A stretch of DNA of 64,000 nucleotides, taken from assembly GCA_963693315.1 (NCBI GenBank), contig OY856186.1, positions 373,989,663-374,053,662 of the forward strand, given 5' to 3'. The stretch is from Diogma glabrata. Taxonomy: Eukaryota > Arthropoda > Insecta > Diptera > Cylindrotomidae. Under the pieces are notes generated by a model. The model did not search any database. It saw only the letters and a program-made list of their open reading frames with translations, and had not been told where the DNA came from. Numbering within the stretch: the first letter of the stretch is position 1; each line of letters begins with the position of its first letter. Both the position numbers and the translations under genes were made by a program. Shown in pieces: positions 34,153 through 46,110 of this stretch.

Positions 34153-34960
34153 AGGGTTCCGTGTATATAATATTTGAGAAAAAAAAAACAGTTTTTGTTA
34201 CTGTAGTTTCACGTATATTTGAAATTATAACTAGTAAAAAAAAATTTAGTATCGATTTAGCAAAATCCCTATAGTGAATTTTTTAAATTTTTCTTTTATA
34301 TTGTTCTTAGATAAGGGGGGAAGACAAAAATAAATTTTACATTTTTTAAAATAAGTCGAAAACTGTTTTTGCAAAAATTACCAAAAAAAATTGTTTTGCA
34401 CTACAAAAAAAATCACCTTTCATATGACACCCCACATGCCATGATGAAAATAATTTTTTTTCAAGATTTCTACTTTAAACCCCCTCTAACGAACATTTGA
34501 AATTATAACAACCAAAAAAATGCTGTGTTTCGATTTAGCGAAATCTCTATACCCATATATTTTTTTAATTTTCTTTTGTAATGTTCGTAGATAAGGGGAG
34601 GGGGGGGACAAAAAAAAACAACTCCTTTTTGGCAATAACTCAAAAACTAAGCAGTCAAAAATTCAATGAGAAATTTTTTTAAAATAGTTCCATTTTTTCG
34701 ATTTTTCTAGACCAAACCCGATTCCTTAGAAGAAACTTTTGTTTTACTATCTCTTTATCTATGTCCATAAAATATAGATAAAAACAAATATTTGCATTTT
34801 TTTTGTTATCATCAGGTGTTGGAAAACACATTGAATAACTGTAGAAAATTTCAAGTTGATAGCACTTTTAGTTTGTGAGTAAATTGATAATGTAGAAATT
34901 CGGACGGACACTGAAGTCTCACCAATACTGTTTTTACTTTTTCAGGGTGCGGAACACTAA
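34153..34960. mobile_element. 'GGTTCCGT' repeat element, copy 2
   Basis: Starts AGGGTTCCGTGTATATAA and ends GGGTGCGGAACACT, so the ends are imperfect inverted repeats. The interior repeats TCACCTTTCATATGACACCC and GTAATGTTCGTAGATAAGGG, and shares TCGGACGGACACTGAAGTCT with copy 1 at 29560-30290. Confidence 0.7.
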
Positions 34961-35464
34961 AAAATACAATTTACAAAAAACATTTCAGAGAAAAAATTGG
35001 TTTGAATTTTTTATAAAATTCAAAACATGTTATAAGGCCGCACAGAAAATCTCAAAAGGCACATGCGGCCTTAAGGCCTGGACCAGCCTAATATGCACAT
35101 ATGTCACACACAGCACTGTCAAGAAAATAAAGATATATATTTAGTTGAATTTGTTAGCACTCAAACTTGCTTTCCATTTTCCTTTCCATTGTTGATGACT
35201 TTTATTTGAGAAAAAAGACCTATATTTTACTCTAGCATTACACAAAGCAATTCCATTTTGTATTTTATATAAACTACGAAAAGTGCTTAGTTTCAATCAA
35301 AAACGTTCCCTTTTAATGTAAATATGCTAGCAAATATTTTATGTACAAATTCACTTAAATTGACTTTAAACGTTTGAACAACTGATTTAAAAATTTTTTA
35401 ATTTAAATTAAATTGGATGAACTAAATTGTTCCAATATTAAAACTCCACAATGATACTCTCTTA

Positions 35465-36512
35465 CCCAACAAACGCTGCGTGCGTCATGGAATTGCCATG
35501 GCGTGCTAACACTTTATGCCGTATCTTTGCGCTCGTTGTGCGTACATTTTTTCGCCACTCCGTGTCGTCATAAATTGACGGCACTATGATAACCACATAC
35601 GGATGCACTTTGACGTCCAAGTGAGAACATGCCATGACGCACGTGACCACATTGTGCCGCCACAATGTTTGTGGGGATTTTTGGTTAACGTCATTGCGAC
35701 AAATGAAGATTGCGGACGTATTTTGAGGTTATAAAATGAAAATGTATGTGTGTGAGGTTTATTTGTTATTTAGGCGTCCATTTTTTCGCCATTTTTTTAA
35801 CGATACAATTTAAATGAAAAAAAAAATAAAAATTCAAAAACTTTAAATGTTAGGCTTAAATATGAAAAATAATATTAATTTTCCACAATTTTCTTAATAT
35901 TATATAAAAATAAATTTAAATATCAGTAAACCGACATGAGAAAGGACAAACAAAAAAATATTAAATAATATAATAATTTTTTTGAATCACTAAAACTAAT
36001 TATTTAAAGAGCCCGTTTGTTTTTTATGTATTTTTTCATTCCTTTCACAAAACAATTTCTTTCGCACATAATTTTAGATGAAAAAAAATAAGAAAATTAT
36101 CAATTTATTGTTACGAAAATCATATTTTAAAAAGTTAAATGAAACCAGTCATTTAAAAAAAATGTCAAACTACTCTTTTATTCTTTATTATTTTCCATTC
36201 CGTGTAGGTATATCCATTTTTATTCTTTGAATTTATTAATCTTATCGTCATCATCGTTTCACTTCGTTTTTTATTATTACTACCACATTAATAATAAAAA
36301 ACGAAGTGAAACACGTTATGCATTTCGCATAGTGTCATAATGGCCACAAAATAAATAGCAAATGCGTACATTTTGCCACCACATCTGCTGTCATGCTATG
36401 ATGGCACTATGATAGCAATATGCGAATGGACAATATGGACGTCCAAGTGAAAACATGCCATGACGCGCGTGAACGCATTGGCTAGCATTGAGCCGCCACA
36501 ATGTTTGTTGGG
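35465..36512. mobile_element. MITE with CCCAACAAAC ends and TA target site
   Basis: CCCAACAAACGCTG at 35465 and CAATGTTTGTTGGG ending 36512 are inverted; TA flanks both sides, fitting a TA target duplication. Two ~100-base direct sub-repeats (35577-35676 and 36408-36512) share GACGTCCAAGTGA, ACATGCCATGACGC and GCCGCCACAATGTTTGT. The left sub-unit may by itself be a 212-bp element (35465-35676), because it also ends GTTTGTGGGG. No transposase. Confidence 0.7.
36257..36313. repeat. Short perfect hairpin
   Basis: GTTTCACTTCGTTTTTTATT and its exact complement AATAAAAAACGAAGTGAAAC enclose about 13 bases. Arms extend a few bases further. It lies inside the MITE at 35465-36512 and may be a nested fragment. 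Confidence 0.85.
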
Positions 36513-36712
36513 TAGCTACTGTGCCTAAATTACATCAAAATGTACAAACGTTCTCTTTTTAAATACTAAATTTTATCACAGCCATTTTTATTAATTCAAA
36601 TTTTTATTAAAATAAAACTAAATAAATTCATTACAATCTACGGCAAATTTGTAAATAATCGCTGGTGGTTTTATTGATTGATAACTTTAATCAAATTAAA
36701 CAAATAGTAGGA

Positions 36713-37920
36713 TGTGACGGGAAAGGTTCATCCACCTCGCACTCATCACAAAGTGTAACAAACCTAAAGAGTCATCCTCTCTCCATAATGTGATGTAATG
36801 CATTATGCATTTCTGATAGAGGAATCACTATCAGGAACATTAGAGGAATTGCGTACCATGAGATTTTTAATTTTCGACTAGCACAGTCTGTGAATTCGAT
36901 TATGCCTTTCCTCAGCGAAGAACAAATGCTGAATTGAACGCAAGAGTTTCACGATAAGACGGATTAAATGAGCAAAGAACAGGGACTCAGACGACCTCAA
37001 AACTCGGATGAACCAAAACCATCACACACAAATTATTCTGCGATTACTACATTTAAAAAAACTAAAACAGAAAACTTTTCACTCACCCCATTATTGGCCA
37101 TTGATCCAACTCTTCATGCCTTAGTAATTTAGCCAATCATAATGAATAAACTATAAATTAATATAATAAAATAACCAAACGTGATACCTTTGAGCCCGGC
37201 GATTGTTGAATGTGAATAATAATATCAAGGCAATATAATATGAACATCGTTGCGCATAATGTACCTGCGATCAGTAATGAATCAGTATAACAATAATCGT
37301 TACGTCAAAGCCACAGGCGATTGTTCAACAATAATAATAAATCAATAATAATAATAGAACTCTAAATCAATCAAATTTTAATCTAACCAAAATTATTTTT
37401 TTTTGGCAGAAACTGTAATATAATGACTTTCTTAACGTTTTATCACAAGAACACACAAAGAAATTTTTCTATATAATTGATTAAAACTTTTTAGAAACAA
37501 TTTTATAACAGCGTTTACTCACTGTTATATATTTGGCTCTAAAACAATCACAACAAATATAAATATTTTTTTTTGTATATTCAATAACGTGCAAATATGG
37601 TTGAAGGACAAAAACAGCATTTCCAGCGATAACACCACAACATCACCAAAAAGACAAACATTTCTCGTTTATATATCTTAGAAATTCGAGTAATAACTTG
37701 AAATAATATTTATAGCACTCGAACTAAATTTAATTAATGAATGGTTATGATACTAAAAGCTTTTTACTCTCTAAATGAATATCTTTGTCTCCGTACAATT
37801 ATATATGTCAAAAACTCAACGAAAGACAACCAAAAAAAAGGAAGGAAAAAGAACCACTGAACTTTTTATTCCGCATTGATATAACTAACAATAAGAATTA
37901 TATCGATAATTGTGGTACAG
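36713..37920. repeat. Dispersed element, copy 1 (partner 47110-49400)
   Basis: Shares with 47110-49400, in the same order: GAATCACTATCAGGAACATT, ATTTTCGACTAGCACAGTCT, ACCAAAACCATCACACA, sub-repeats around GGCGATTGTTGAA, and CAAAAACTCAACGAAAGACA plus AAAGAACCACTGAAC. It starts near TGTGACGGGAAAGG, which might be an LTR start, but no LTR pair or coding region was found. Class unknown. Confidence 0.65.
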
Positions 37921-38263
37921 TCCCTTATAATATTTAGGTAATTTAGGTACAGTCCCTTATACAATATTTTGATTTAATTATATAAAAAAATCTCAAAATT
38001 GTCTTTTTTCGATAAAGCGCCAATATTAGTTAAACCGGTAACTAAAAAATTAATTCCACTAACAATCGATTTTATTTTATAGATTTTGGCAATTGCCGAG
38101 GGTTCACAGTATACTATGACTAATTATATGACGTTTCTTTGTTTAATTATTGAATAAAAGTGGCATAGTATTTTTGTTTTTAAGTTAAATTTTGATCAAT
38201 GTAATTAAGATAAATAGAACAACTTTTTTTAAAAAAAATTCTTTCAGACTGTTCGATTATTAT

Positions 38264-38656
38264 TTATTTTTATTTTTTACACTAATTTAATTTATTTTTT
38301 ACACAAAATTTAATTTTTATTTTTTAATTAATAAAAAAAACACAATATTTCGGCACATTGCCATTCTCAAGTTAAAGAAAAAAGAAAGAAAAAATATACT
38401 AAATATTATAAAAATTGACATCAAAATGAAAAAACTTAAATGAATTGAAAAAATTAATTAATAATTTATTAATTATTAATTATAATTTTTTCAATTCATT
38501 TTGACGCCAATTTTTATAATATTTTGTATATTTTTTCTTTCTTTTTTATTTAATTTGAGAATGGCAATGTGCCGAAATATTGTGTTTTTTTATTAATTTA
38601 AAAATAAAAATGAAATTTAAAAGATTAGTGATTAGTGTAAAAAATAAAAATAAATA
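38264..38656. mobile_element. AT-rich palindrome FB4
   Basis: Arms around ATTTCGGCACATTGCCATTC and GAATGGCAATGTGCCGAAAT pair over about 180 bases each, with ACACTAATTTAA/TTAGTGTAAAAAATAAAAAT at the ends and a self-complementary AT-rich centre near 38465. No coding frame. Confidence 0.8.
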
Positions 38657-38659
38657 GAA

Positions 38660-39960
38660 CTGCTTCTTGGATAAATTAATAATAGTAATATTTAACGAGA
38701 AAACAGTATTTGTTTCGTCAAGCAATGAATAACATAAAAATTACTTTTATTTAGTTTCTTTCTTTAGAACGTTGTTACAACGTTGAGCAATTATTATTAT
38801 TGATTTTTTGGGGGGATTTTAAAAGAATTTGATTTGGAATTTGGGGATTTAAAACAAAAAATAAATGCCCATAATGTTGTTAAATATGCATGACAATAAT
38901 TGACCAAGTGTCGGCCATTGATTTAAGATTGATTGGAAATAATTAATAATGACTATATACACTCGTGACTTAGGATGCTGACTAGAATTAAAATATTCCC
39001 ATTTCTATGAATTCACACAAAATAATTCTAAATATTTAATGCAAAAATTCCCATATATTATTAGGGATGTTTCCATACAAAATTTCCATATTGTAAACTA
39101 ATGCAAAAGGGCTCAGATAAGCAAAATCAAACATCCTGTCAAATTGAACCCAGATCCTCGGAGTCAAAATCGGTTGCCTTAACAGTTGGTCAACATTAAC
39201 TTTCATATCATGAACTCTCCAAATTATTAAACAAACAAATAAATAAATAAATAAAACTAATTTATGAACGAATTTCGCGACAATTGACTATTAACATTCA
39301 GAGTTTAAATCATTAACTAAAATAAAAAATTCGCAAACATGACATTTAAGTTTTCGGTTATTACAAAAAAGAATAAAAATAACAATGAATAGTTTTTAAA
39401 TATTTACATAATTTTCAAAAAATAAAAACAAAAATCGTTTTGTTAATAATAAATGATTTAACTATTGTGGGCGATCTATTTTAATGTAATAAATTTTTTA
39501 AATAATAATTTATTAGCTGTGAGAATTTCGAAATGGTCCAAAATTTATATTATAATTTATCTAAATAAAATAAAAATTCTGAAATTCATACGATTTTTTT
39601 CACTATTAATCATGACACATGAAGATAGTTTATTTGAGTTTAGTTAATCGGTATTTTGTTGCGGTTTTTTATTAATATTAAAGAAAAGTATAAGAAAAAA
39701 AATAAATTCTGGTTAATATGTAGATTACGATTTTCTGTCATTTCTATTCTTCATAATGTCTAAATTTTATTTGTTTTATTGAAGAAACTGTATTGTATTT
39801 GGAGACCTCCAACGAATTCTTAATAGTTTTCTGATAATCGTATTTGTTCATTTTAACATAATTATGGGAGGAGTTACTATTGTTTCCTTGATATATGTAT
39901 TTTTATATTGATTGGAAGATTTGATTGAGTAGGTGGATGATCTTTGATACAGTTAGTTAT
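38660..39960. other. AT-rich stretch preceding the EGF-gene exon
   Basis: No gene recognised apart from a tRNA-like relic at 39120-39205. Probably intronic or upstream sequence of the EGF gene. Confidence 0.4.
39120..39205 (-). repeat. tRNA-like (SINE head) relic
   Basis: On the minus strand AACTGTTAAGGCAACCGATT, TTGACTCCGAGGATCTGGGT and TCAATTTGACAGG follow the order of a D-arm, anticodon region and B box (GGTTCAATTT against GGTTCRANYC). The A box is degraded and acceptor pairing is poor, so it is a relic of a tRNA-derived SINE rather than a functional tRNA gene. Confidence 0.35.
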
Positions 39961-39998
39961 ATTTATTACTGAACTGTTTTTAATTTTTTGTGTTGCAG

Positions 39999-40185
39999 CT
40001 GAAGGTGTAACATTAGAGGAAACACCGGGGAATGAACGAAGAAAAAAGAAAGGTCGTGGACAAGAAGTTCATGAAGATACTGCAATCACATCAGAATATG
40101 CAGAACAGTTGGATTTATCGTGTATCGGACATGAACTTGTTCGCGCACCTAATATAGATAATGCATATATTCTCCGATATAGCAG
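39999..40185 (+). CDS. EGF/sushi gene, exon A (first half of sushi domain)
   Basis: Acceptor TTTTTTGTGTTGCAG at 39998 and donor AGCAG|GTAAGA. The 187-base exon enters in phase 1 and leaves in phase 2. It encodes a basic, charged segment (TPGNERRKKKGRG) and then SCIGHELVRAPNIDNAYILR, the first part of a sushi/CCP domain with its first cysteine. The domain is completed by exon B after a 9.8-kb intron. The start codon and signal peptide of the protein lie further upstream and were not found. Proteins with sushi plus cbEGF modules are secreted or membrane-anchored and act in extracellular matrix or adhesion. Confidence 0.75.
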
Positions 40186-40189
40186 GTAA

Positions 40190-40740
40190 GACATAATTAT
40201 GTTCTGTATTCCATAAAATAATTATACTTTAGTTTGTCTATAAATCACAGTATTAATATCAAAATACTTTTATGGGATATAATCTTATTTTATTTTAAAT
40301 TGATGATAGATTATTCAAATTGCTTTGATTGTTCATATTGTAAATGCTCTTCCTTCATCTCTATAAGTATATAGTGCATTTAACTAATCTAATTATAGTG
40401 TTGAAAATGAAATAATTTTTTTTTAAAATCAACACTTTGAATATTAATAATAATTATAGTTTGATTTATTCGTATATTGTATTCAGTTAAATCTTTTTTA
40501 AAATTAAAGGTTTAAACAATAAAAATAGAGAAATTTGTTTTTAATTTCCGGTTACAGGATAATAATTCATATATGAGTTGACATAAATATATTATTTGAC
40601 ATTTCAGAACCAAAACTGTTTATAATATAAAAATAATTGTTGTAACATTTTGCAACATAATATATATTTTTTACATTTATGTAAATTATATATTTAGCCA
40701 TGTCTTAGAAATAAATCTCTTTTGTTAAACATAGCTAGAT
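40190..40740. other. Intron sequence, nothing recognised
   Basis: AT-rich intron between exon A and the RTE insertion; no repeat or frame that I can support. Confidence 0.4.
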
Positions 40741-40753
40741 GGCGTTATAGACC
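40741..40753. repeat. Target-site duplication of the RTE element (left)
   Basis: GGCGTTATAGACC occurs here and again at 43987-43999 around the LINE. Thirteen identical bases flanking a non-LTR element fit target-primed reverse transcription. Confidence 0.75.
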
Positions 40754-40767
40754 TCTCTCTCTGTCGT

Positions 40768-41304
40768 TTACATCCCATGGAGGGATTTTGCCGTCTGTGC
40801 CACCAACTTCCACTCATCTCGTTGCATGACCAGTTGACCCCAGTTTCGACATCCTATATCACGAAGGTCTTCGATGATGTCATCACGCCAGCGTTGTCTA
40901 GGTCTTCCCCTTCGACGAACACCAGCTGGTTGTTGTTGGGACGCTTTTTTTATCATTCTATCCAATGGAGCCCTTTCTACATGACCAAACCATCTAATCC
41001 AGTTGGATTTAATGAATCCGTTTTCATCGCAGCCTCCAAGAAGCTGTCTGATTTCATGATTCATTCGGATTCTATACTGATTTTCAGCAACTTTACATGG
41101 ACCATAAATTGTTCGTATGACCTTCCTCTCGAATGTTGATAAAATTCTACAATCGGAGGAAGTCAGTGTCCAGCTTTTACTTCCAAATGTAAGCACAGGT
41201 CGGATTAATGCTTTGTAAAGTGTGAGTTTACACGACCGCGAAAGATGTTTTGATCGCAAAAGTTTTGAGTATGCGTAGACACGGGCTTTGATATCTGCCT
41301 GCAT
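40768..41304 (-). pseudogene. RTE C-terminal domain (after internal deletion)
   Basis: Contains KLTLYKALIRPVLTFGSKSW, FERKVIRTIYGP, WIRWFGHVERAP and GVRRRGRPRQRWRDDI, the usual RTE thumb-to-C-terminus order, and ends in a stop at 40768. The junction with the RT frame near 41300 lacks roughly 80-100 residues seen in related elements (the segment between the RT palm and the thumb), so a deletion with frame change is inferred. No catalytic residues lie in this part. Confidence 0.75.
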
Positions 41305-42605
41305 GTCATGAGACTATCCTTAATATCGCTTGTTCTACGTCCGAGAAGCACAATATCATCTGCGTAGCCAAGAACTTGACTAGATTTGTTATATATGCAG
41401 TTTTGTGTCTCAATTCGGCTTTTTCTTATCGCGTACTCCAGCGCCAAATTAAATAGTACGGGCGCGAGTGCATCACCTGGTCGAACACCTGATGTTATAT
41501 CGAAAGGATCAGAAACTGACCCTTCGATTACTATTCTACAATTTGATCCCGATGTTGTGAGTTTGCACAGAGAAACAAATTTCTCTGGGATACCAAGGCG
41601 TATGAGTGCGGACCAGAGGTTGTCGCGGATGATACTATCATATGCTTGCCTGAAATCAACGTAGAGCTGGTAAATGCTGATGTTGTACTCACAACATTTT
41701 TCCAGAATCATCCTTAATGTAAAACATTGATCTGTGGTTGAGCGGTTGGGACGAAAACCACACCGATAGTCACCGATGATAGATTCGGCGAACGGGATGA
41801 GTCGAGCAAGTACGACATTAGCTAGTATTTTGTATGCAGTATTCAACAGTGCGATGTCACAATAATTTGCACACTTTAGGCGGTCACCTTTCTTATGTAG
41901 CGGAACAATGAGAGCTGTTTTCCATTCAGCAGGTAGTTCTTCTTGGTCCCAGATTGCAAGAATCAGATCGTACATACGTGAGACCAGAGCTGCTCCTCCA
42001 TTTTTCAGAAGTTCTGCGGGAATTCCATCGAAACCTGGTGATTTGCCATTTTTCAGTTTTTTGATGGCAGCTTCCACTTCTTCTATTGCTGGGTAAGGGA
42101 CAAAAATCTCCTCAGTTGATGGAGTAATTGCTCGAATAGGATGAACTTCATTCGTCCTATTCAGTAGGTCTTGAAAGTGGGATCGCCACACTGCCAGCAC
42201 ATCACGTTCACTTGTTGTGAGTTCATTATATTCATTTTTGATGGCTGTAGATCTTGGGTGGAAATCTTTTGTCAGATTCTGTGCATTGGCAAAGCACTCT
42301 TTTGAATTTCCGTTGGCCGCATGTTGGTTGATGTTTTCGATGCAGCTCTTCATGTGTTCGCGTCTCTTTTTACGTAGAAGTTTTGCTGAGGCTTTTCTGG
42401 CGCATAGATAATCAGCTTGGGAGCTTCGAGTGTTCCTTGTTAACCATTTTTCTCGCAGTTTTTGTTTATGTTCAACGGATTGGCGGCACTCGTCGTCAAA
42501 CCATTCGTTGTGTGATTTCGGTGATCGTTTTCCGATTGTAGTTTGTGCTGAGGCTATAATGGTTGATTGAAGCGTTTGCCACTCTTCTTGTATGCTCAAT
42601 GGCAT
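41290..42605 (-). pseudogene. RTE reverse transcriptase
   Basis: The frame has WFDDECRQSVEHKQKLR before the palm, then KLKNGKSPGFDGIPAELL, PLHKKGDRLKCANYCDIAL, GFRPNRSTTDQ, LYVDFRQAYDS and the catalytic GYADDIVLL. These are the ordered blocks of a LINE RT. The frame itself is long and clean; the damage is at its C-terminal junction (~41300) and in the endonuclease upstream. It would copy LINE RNA at nicked chromosomal DNA if complete. Confidence 0.85.
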
Positions 42606-42661
42606 CCCAGAAGAGATGTCATGCTCTTCTATGTTTTGTGTTATTATTTACTGATATCTAT

Positions 42662-43609
42662 TCAGCGTTTCCGGATGTTTAAATGCTTCGACATTCCAGC
42701 GCACGGTCTTCTTTGCTTGTCTGTTAAATGTAGATGACAGTTTGCACTTGTACTTAAAGATGACAAGCATATATGATCGGTATCCATATCAGCACCTCTG
42801 TATGATCGAACGTCAGTTATGCTTGTAGAGTGTCTCTTAGAGATCATGACGTGATCGATTTGATTTTCCGTTCTTCCGTCATTTGATTTCCAAGTTGCCT
42901 TGTGAATTCTCTTGTGAGGGAAGAAAGTGCTCGAAATTACTAAATCATACATCATAGCCAGCTCGGCTGTGCGAAAACCGTTATTGTTACTAGTATGATG
43001 CAAGCTGTTAGGGCCGATATGTGTTTTAAGTTCTGCAATCCTACCGATTTGAGCATTAAAGTCACCTACCACGATTTTTATATCGTGCCGCGGGATGTTA
43101 TTGATGACTTCTTCGAATTCTAGGAAGAACAGGTCTTTAATATCATCTGCTTTATCTTCAGTAGGTGCATGAACCTTGATGATCGTTACATTGAATTTTT
43201 GCGTGCGGATGCTCAGTGTGCATAACCGCATATTGATTGGGCAGAAGTCGATAACATGCTGATTCACGCGACGGTGTATAAGAAAGTCAACTCCAAATTC
43301 TCCTCCGTTTTGATGACCGCAATAATACAGAGTGTATCCTTTCGCTGTTTCATGGATTCCACTGCCTGGCCATCTTAGTTCTTGTAATGCCACTATATCC
43401 AGTGTGTAGCTCTCGACTTATTGAGTGAGTTTTAGGAGATCTCCTGGTCTTCTGAGGCTTAGCACGTTCCAGGTTCCCATTTTTAAATCGTAGTCCGGGT
43501 ACAGTTTCCGAGGTCGTTCCAATAATGAATCCGAGATATTCCGAGGCCTGTGTACAGAATTCACGACAATAAGTTTTTTACGGAAATGGGGTGTTAGCCC
43601 TTCGCCCAA
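42662..43609 (-). pseudogene. RTE endonuclease (APE-like), stop and frameshift
   Basis: GTWNVLSLRRPG at the N-terminus is followed by an in-frame TAA near 43418, then ALQELRWPG, IKVHAPTEDK, KIVVGDFNAQIG and NQIDHVMISKR, the conserved blocks of apurinic-type endonucleases including the NGDFN-like and IDH motifs. The end of the domain (near 42690-42720) needs a one-base shift to continue toward the RT. Predicted arthropod genes of this kind are often labelled craniofacial development protein 2-like. Confidence 0.8.
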
Positions 43610-44249
43610 CCCAAATTTTCGTGAATGGGTTCGTTCTGCATCTTAAGGTCACCAGAAACAACCTTTTTACACGTTTATATAGCGAGTCGCTTGATCCAAG
43701 ACAGACGCCCGCTGAAAACCGCCCCTTACATGGAGAACAGACGCTTTCTACACATTTATATAGCGAGCCGCTTGATCCAAGACAGACACCCGCTCCAAGC
43801 CGCCCCTAACATGGAGAACAGACGCTTGAGTTGCATTGGTTTTATGGCGCCAATGACTCGCTATGGTGCAGAATCATTGAGTATAAGCAGTATTTACTCT
43901 GCCCCTCTCAACTACACCAACCTAATTCTGTTAGCGTTACCCAGGTAGCACGGCGTGGACGTAGAATTTCGGATTTTCGCTACCCAGGCGTTATAGACCA
44001 TTGATACTTAAAATGATTTATTGTAATCTATCAGCTTACTAATTGATTTATTAGTCGTTTCTGGTTGTGTCGTTCATGTTTTATGCATACAAGTGGTGCC
44101 GAGCCAACCAGCATCTAATATTCACCACACTCCCTCTCGCAACACTGGTATAATTACCATTGCAGCTGAATTTTTTAAGGTCGTTCATAATTTCCGTGTC
44201 CCATTATAGGAGTAGTCTACTTCACGGTCGACTACTACCTGTGATACCG

Positions 44250-44490
44250 AGATATTTTTTTAATCAATCCATACTGGCCACCGAAACGTGGAACATGGCT
44301 AAACCCAGCAATCCTAGTCTTCATAACCTGTCTTAAGTGGATCAAACATGTAGCTTAAAATTTTATGCTCAAACACAGAGAAATATAATTCGTCAGTTTG
44401 TGTAAGGGTTAACGTTTTTGATCCATAAACCACCCACCGGTCTAATCAATATCTTATGCAACTTGAGTTCGGTGTCTGTTGACACATACG
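44250..44490 (-). pseudogene. LINE C-terminal relic
   Basis: Minus-strand pieces read YGSKTLTLTQTDE and VFEHKILSYMFDP, which match the order of the C-terminal thumb region of RTE-like elements (LIRPV..YGSETWTLT, FERKILR.I.GP; compare 40768-41304). Stops and shifts interrupt it. Older than the element at 40754-43986. Confidence 0.5.
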
Positions 44491-44499
44491 TACATTCAA

Positions 44500-45480
44500 A
44501 CTCCGATTACGTATAGTGTATCAAGCTTTTATATTTGTGAGTATGCTGTTGTTTGAGTCAATCGTTGATCCCAAATATTTTAAATATTTAATGCTCTCCT
44601 TTTTATTTTTTCATTGCCGTGCGTCATATCTTATTTCTCAGTCTCTCTAAAAACATTCATATGTTTGGTTTGGAGGGGGAGATCTCTTAATGTAGTTTTA
44701 AAAAAAAAATTTACAAATCAAAGATTCAAAATATAAAATTTTAATTTAAATAACAGGAAATGAAAACAAAAATATTTAAACAAGATATTTAATTAACGAA
44801 AATTTCATGTATCTGTCTCTTTTTTACACACATTGGTCCCCCATTAACGTCCAATTCAGCATTCTTATCACATGATCTCTAGTACAGATCCAGTTGAATG
44901 CACATTTTGATGAAAGTTTTATATTTTTTCGTAATATACATATGTTGACCCAATTTTTATTATTGCGCCAGGTCAATTAATAAAATTGATTTACGGAGTT
45001 TCTTTGGATGGATGATTTTACCTTTGATTTTTTTTATAATGTTTTATACTAAGGTTATGCCGGTTATAAAACAACTAAGGTTATAAAACAACTAAATCTA
45101 AATGATTTTAGTGTTGCAAATTTTTTAAAATCTCATAAAATTGTCTTTTAGATTTAAGTTTTGACGTTTACAATTTTTTTCATTATTCAATGCTATCGAT
45201 CAAAAGCCAAATATCAAATAACTATCCGTCATAGGTAAAAAGTTTGTATCATTCTATCCGTTCACATCGTAATAGTTTAATAGCTATTTGCAATTATTCT
45301 ATTATTTTGGCATGGTGTAAACTTAGTAAAAAATAAAAATTGAAATAGCATAGTGAAATGATTAAATGTTTCAATCAAAATAGGGCCGATCGTTACAATA
45401 CAATGATGATGATACAATAACTGGACTAATATTTTAGAATGATCTTGAGAGGTATTTCCTGCCTGAGGTGTGAGAATTAC
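44500..45480. other. Intron sequence, nothing recognised
   Basis: AT-rich, no repeat partner or coding block supported. Confidence 0.35.
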
Positions 45481-45481
45481 A

Positions 45482-46110
45482 TTGAAATTTTTTTGCCTTA
45501 GTTTTATTTTAATTTAAACCAATGAAATACACTACTGACCTACTGGAATATTAAAAACTATCAGTTGTAATTTCCCAGGCGCGGTGATAATTCGAAATAA
45601 TTTTTTGCCAAAAATTTCGAAAGCAAGTATGGCCGAGGGCATTTATCAATATCACTTGCTTGAGGAATTTTTCAAAAAATTATGAGAATTTATCAACGAA
45701 CGAGGGGAATTCGTTTAGAAAATTTTTTGCCATTTCTCATTTATTTATATATTTTTTATGAATTATACGTTGGGCTACTGTGATATCAGTTAATTATTTC
45801 AAAATTAGATTGATAATTTTTAATATACCAGGAGGCCAGACGTATAAATATTTGCTATTAGTATAATTCAAATTTTATTGGTGAAATTGAATGATGTCAT
45901 TACATTTTAGAGAATTTCATTGGGTTAAATTAAAATAAAACTAAGGCAAAAAATTTTCTAAACAAATTCCCCTCGTTCGTTGATAAATGCTCATCATTTT
46001 TTGAAAAATTCCTCAAGCAAGTGGTATTGATAAAAGCCCTTAATAAAAGCCCTACGGCCTCGTGCTCTTATCAATATACTTGCTTTCGAAATTTTTTTTT
46101 CTAAGTTCAT
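45482..46110. mobile_element. Interleaved inverted repeats (MITE-like)
   Basis: Two inverted pairs overlap rather than nest. Pair A is 45482-45570 with 45815-45960 (TTGCCTTAGTTTTATTTTAA and its complement). Pair B is 45598-45732 with 45944-46105 (ATTTATCAACGAACGAGGGG-type block; CTTGCTTGAGGAATTTTTCA and complement). The order A-B-A'-B' suggests two insertions of a palindromic element or a rearranged one. No coding frame. Confidence 0.75.

Larger units (their letters stand above)
40754..43986 (-). mobile_element. RTE-clade LINE, near full length, in an intron
   Basis: About 3.2 kb, the usual RTE length, flanked by a 13-bp TSD. On the minus strand it has a short 5' region with two ~85-base tandem repeats (GCTTGATCCAAGACAGAC; 43660-43830), an endonuclease domain (43609-42662), RT (42605-41300), a C-terminal domain (to 40768) and a short 3' end finishing in (GA)n, as RTE tails are often short simple repeats. 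It carries a stop, a frameshift and an internal deletion, so it cannot move by itself. Confidence 0.85.

Noticed and set aside
39120..39205. Functional tRNA gene
   Set aside because: The B-box-like and anticodon-like parts are present but the A box and acceptor stem do not fit; kept only as a SINE-head relic.
39944..39998. A signal-peptide-like stretch directly in front of EGF-gene exon A
   Set aside because: The frame starts at a TTG with a stop two codons upstream, and the hydrophobic residues come from the pyrimidine tract of a good splice acceptor (TTGCAG).
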